DNA from: a bacterium
GTDB taxonomy: Bacteria > UBA6262 > WVXT01
Assembly (NCBI GenBank): GCA_035530055.1
Contig: DATKVN010000020.1
Coordinates: 1-13,486, forward strand
Direction of reading: 5' to 3'
Length of the DNA: 13,486 bases
This document shows, in pieces, positions 12,487 to 13,486 of the stretch. The notes under the pieces are model-generated. The model did no database searches and was not told the origin of the DNA. It was given only the letters and a program-made list of their open reading frames with translations. Position numbers and translations under genes: made by a program. The number at the start of each line of letters is the position of its first letter. Position 1 is the stretch's first letter.

Positions 12487-12627
12487 AAGATTAGAAAAGA
12501 CTTCCCACTACCAAAATTATTGAAAGCGCTCTTCCGGGAAGTGAGGGAGAAGACTAAATCGATGAGCTTTTTTCAGAATCCAGAATATGGAAAGAATTAT
12601 TTTTGGGGAGAATGGGTTAATTTTTAA
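12487..12627 (+). other. Orphan 46-codon open frame, possible small gene or remnant
   Basis: The frame opens after a TAA at 12484 and ends with TAA at 12625. The translation runs KIRKDFPLPKLLKALFREVR, then EKTKSMSFFQNPEYGKNYFW and GEWVNF. This reads more like protein than the surrounding AT-rich noise, with a basic helical front and an aromatic end. An ATG at 12562 (21 residues) has GGGAGAAG a few bases upstream. Alternatively the front is a remnant lacking a start. I recognise no family. Confidence 0.25.
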
Positions 12628-12642
12628 AATTACACAATGTAC

Positions 12643-12672
12643 TTGACAAAATTAAGAAAAATTTGTTATTCT
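12643..12672 (+). promoter_or_regulatory. Candidate sigma70-type promoter
   Basis: A perfect TTGACA (12643-12648), an 18-nt spacer, then TATTCT (12667-12672; four of six bases match TATAAT). Transcription would start near 12680 and give a leader of about 500 nt before the polysaccharide export gene. Confidence 0.45.
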
Positions 12673-12701
12673 ATTTTAGTTTACTATCTAATTCTGTCTA
12701 T

Positions 12702-12747
12702 TATCGTTCAAAACCGTCGTATATCGTCGAATTTTAACAAATATCGT
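12702..12747. promoter_or_regulatory. Three TATCGT repeats spaced exactly 20 nt
   Basis: TATCGT occurs at 12702, 12722 and 12742. The bases between are not conserved. An extra GTCGT precedes the second. The equal step of about two helical turns puts the sites on nearly one face of the DNA, as for an oligomeric DNA-binding protein. No known operator is recognised. Confidence 0.4.
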
Positions 12748-12752
12748 AAATT

Positions 12753-12781
12753 AATTGCTTAGGTTTTTATTTAAAGCAATT
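12753..12781. repeat. 8-bp inverted repeat
   Basis: AATTGCTT (12753-12760) and AAGCAATT (12774-12781) are perfect inverted repeats around 13 T-rich bases, directly after the last TATCGT. This could be an operator or a weak hairpin in the leader. Confidence 0.4.
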
Positions 12782-12809
12782 TAATTCAGCAATAGTAAAA
12801 GTTTTTATC

Positions 12810-12836
12810 TATGTTCTAAAATAAGGACATATGTTC
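12810..12836. promoter_or_regulatory. TATGTTC direct repeat, 20-nt step, with a dyad
   Basis: TATGTTC occurs at 12810-12816 and 12830-12836. GGACAT (12825-12830) sits between them as a near-inverted half-site and forms the palindrome ACATATGT (12827-12834) with the second copy. The step equals that of the TATCGT set upstream. Confidence 0.35.
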
Positions 12837-12852
12837 CAGATATAGGAAAAAG

Positions 12853-12926
12853 GGGAAACTTCTAATTTAATTGAGGCTGTTTCCCTCGCTGGAATAAAAA
12901 AGTACTCGTGCACCACGACCGCGCGG
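12853..12926 (+). promoter_or_regulatory. Stem-loop and GC-rich structured patch in the leader
   Basis: GGGAAAC (12853-12859) pairs with GTTTCCC (12879-12885) across a 19-nt loop. Then comes a GC-rich island unlike its surroundings: TCGTG-CAC-CACGA (12906-12918) and the palindrome CCGCGCGG (12919-12926). In so AT-rich a region this suggests a folded RNA, but I match it to no riboswitch family. Confidence 0.35.
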
Positions 12927-12990
12927 ACTAACCGCAACAACCCAGGGATAATTGGAGCTAAATAGTTTATTTTTCTGAGCGCTGAAAAGT

Positions 12991-13026
12991 TTACAAAGTT
13001 TTTACAGTTTTGTTACACCATTGTAA
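12991..13026 (+). promoter_or_regulatory. TTACA box triplet at 11-nt steps (response-regulator-like), with candidate promoter
   Basis: TTACA begins at 12991, 13002 and 13013, an exact 11-nt period, followed by the inverted TGTAA at 13022-13026. The first two are TTTACA-like hexamers five bases apart. Direct repeats at one-turn spacing are typical of OmpR/PhoB-family response regulators; the Gram-positive PhoP box (TTAACA-like) is the closest known design. TTTACA (13001-13006), a 17-nt spacer and TAATAT (13024-13029) could form a promoter overlapping the boxes. No regulator gene for it lies in the window, apart from the lone kinase at the far end. Confidence 0.45.
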
Positions 13027-13098
13027 TATTAATGATGTAAAATATAGTAATTTATATTTTTTTATTTAAACTTTGAAACCAAATAGTTATGAAACCGG

Positions 13099-13170
13099 GA
13101 CCTGCTATCGAGTGGTCAAGGGATTGAACTATCTCGCGTTCCGCGTCTTTGCATTTGCAGGAAGGAGGTC
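13099..13170 (+). promoter_or_regulatory. Structured 5' UTR with alternative pairing over the RBS
   Basis: CCTGC (13101-13105) can pair with GCAGG (13157-13161), enclosing an 11-bp bulged hairpin at 13109-13136 capped by a GGGA tetraloop (a GNRA match), and a CGCG-TTC-CGCG hairpin (13135-13145) that competes for its base. Alternatively GACCT (13099-13103) can pair with AGGTC (13166-13170), which includes the end of the Shine-Dalgarno AAGGAGG (13162-13168). The two pairings use the same bases and exclude each other, as in a riboswitch or thermosensor. No known class is recognised. Confidence 0.45.
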
Positions 13171-13178
13171 TATAAAAT

Positions 13179-13486
13179 ATGTCCACCAAGATAAGATTGA
13201 TTGTCTCTTTGGTATTAGTGGTGCTTCTGGCAGGGACACCTGCTTTCTTTGCTGCGGAAAATTTACCCTATACTATTGGCCCGGGAGATGTGTTAGAGAT
13301 TTCTGTGTGGCAGCACCCGGAACTTGACAGGATAGTAACTGTCCGACCAGACGGCAGAATGTCGTTCTCCCTGATAGGGGATGTGAATGCCAACGGATTA
13401 ACGCCGGCAAAATTGGACGAAATAATTACCGGAATGCTGTCAGAATATGTGCAAAAACCAGAAGTAACCGTTGTGGTCACCAGTAT
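13179..13486 (+). CDS. Polysaccharide export protein, Wza-type (3' end cut by window)
   Basis: The first 102 residues of an outer-membrane polysaccharide export protein (Poly_export family), which forms the channel for capsule or exopolysaccharide. MSTKIRLIVSLVLVVLLAGT is a signal peptide with a likely cut after FFAA, about residue 26. It has no lipobox cysteine, so it is not a lipoprotein like E. coli Wza. The mature part opens with YTIGPGDVLEISVW (31-44), the family hallmark, then HPEL, VRPDGRMSFSLIGDV (55-69) and GLTPAKLDEIIT, all in the expected order. AAGGAGG (13162-13168) lies ten bases before the ATG. Overlapping frames around it (for example 13073-13327) are spurious. It probably heads a polysaccharide operon beyond the window, regulated through the long leader. 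Confidence 0.93.
   Translation, partial: MSTKIRLIVSLVLVVLLAGTPAFFAAENLPYTIGPGDVLEISVWQHPELDRIVTVRPDGRMSFSLIGDVNANGLTPAKLDEIITGMLSEYVQKPEVTVVVTS

Larger units (their letters stand above)
12294..13178. other. Long AT-rich intergenic leader with regulatory structure
   Basis: 885 nt between the apt terminator and the polysaccharide export gene. No frame encodes a recognisable full protein. The first part (12294-12450) shows nothing I can name. From 12454 there are inverted repeats (GCAGG/CCTGC at 12454-12479; ACTTCCC/GGGAAGT at 12500-12542), a short orphan frame, a promoter-like pair, three periodic repeat sets, a GC-rich patch and a structured 5' UTR, each listed separately. The + strand gene it precedes makes a long regulatory leader the likely role. 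Confidence 0.6.

Noticed and set aside
12702-12747. Replication origin iterons / DnaA boxes
   Set aside because: TATCGT does not match the DnaA box TTATNCACA, no dnaA or dnaN is near, and the array has only three sites.
13091-13178. c-di-GMP-I (GEMM) riboswitch before the export gene
   Set aside because: Location and target would suit it, but the conserved CACAGGGCAAACC and GGGACGCAAAGCC segments are not present.
13073-13327. An 84-codon open frame overlapping the polysaccharide export start
   Set aside because: It has no ribosome binding site and lies out of frame with the clear signal peptide and YTIGPGDVLEISVW motif starting at 13179.

Overview
The window looks like a stretch of chromosome from an uncultured, diderm, AT-leaning bacterium. 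The lipobox-bearing LysM/M23 lipoprotein and the Wza-type polysaccharide export protein imply an outer membrane. Several genes start with TTG or GTG. The intergenic hairpin repeats and a small 'IRERYLR' gene remnant recall candidate phyla such as Omnitrophota. That placement is inference from memory and rests on no search. Almost every gene is on the + strand.

Layout. (1) 1-1155: the C-terminal part of a GAF-type sensor histidine kinase. (2) 1310-3774: miaA and hflX, adjacent as in many bacteria but with no hfq between them. (3) 3826-6153: a phospholipid block of pgsA-like CDP-alcohol phosphatidyltransferase, plsY and gpsA. Together these make glycerol-3-phosphate, acylate it and build phosphatidylglycerol-type lipids. 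(4) 6239-6888: an HU/IHF-family protein and a MerR-type regulator. (5) 6898-7517: a repeat-rich zone holding tRNA-Pro(GGG), a small gene remnant and a probable mobile-element footprint. (6) 7539-9923: a DUF71 ATP-pyrophosphatase, then two small multidrug-export-family membrane proteins flanking pcm. (7) 10009-12202: tRNA-Pro(CGG), a LysM/M23 lipoprotein, an RpoD/RpoS-type sigma factor and apt, closed by a strong intrinsic terminator at 12263-12293. (8) 12294-13178: about 0.9 kb without a recognisable gene but dense in regulatory-looking structure, leading to the start of a polysaccharide export gene cut by the window end.

Two things stand out. First, the intergenic regions carry a large set of short palindromes. 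They keep constant frames (such as GTAGC...GCG or GTAGTGTA...GTAA) while the stem sequence between changes completely and stays self-complementary. One composite copy supplies the ribosome binding site of plsY, and another hairpin contains the hflX stop codon. Second, the leader of the polysaccharide export gene holds three periodic repeat sets (TATCGT every 20 nt, TATGTTC 20 nt apart, TTACA every 11 nt) and a 5' UTR with two mutually exclusive pairings, one of which would cover the ribosome binding site. The gene order pcm - LysM/M23 lipoprotein - sigma factor parallels the proteobacterial pcm-nlpD-rpoS cluster.
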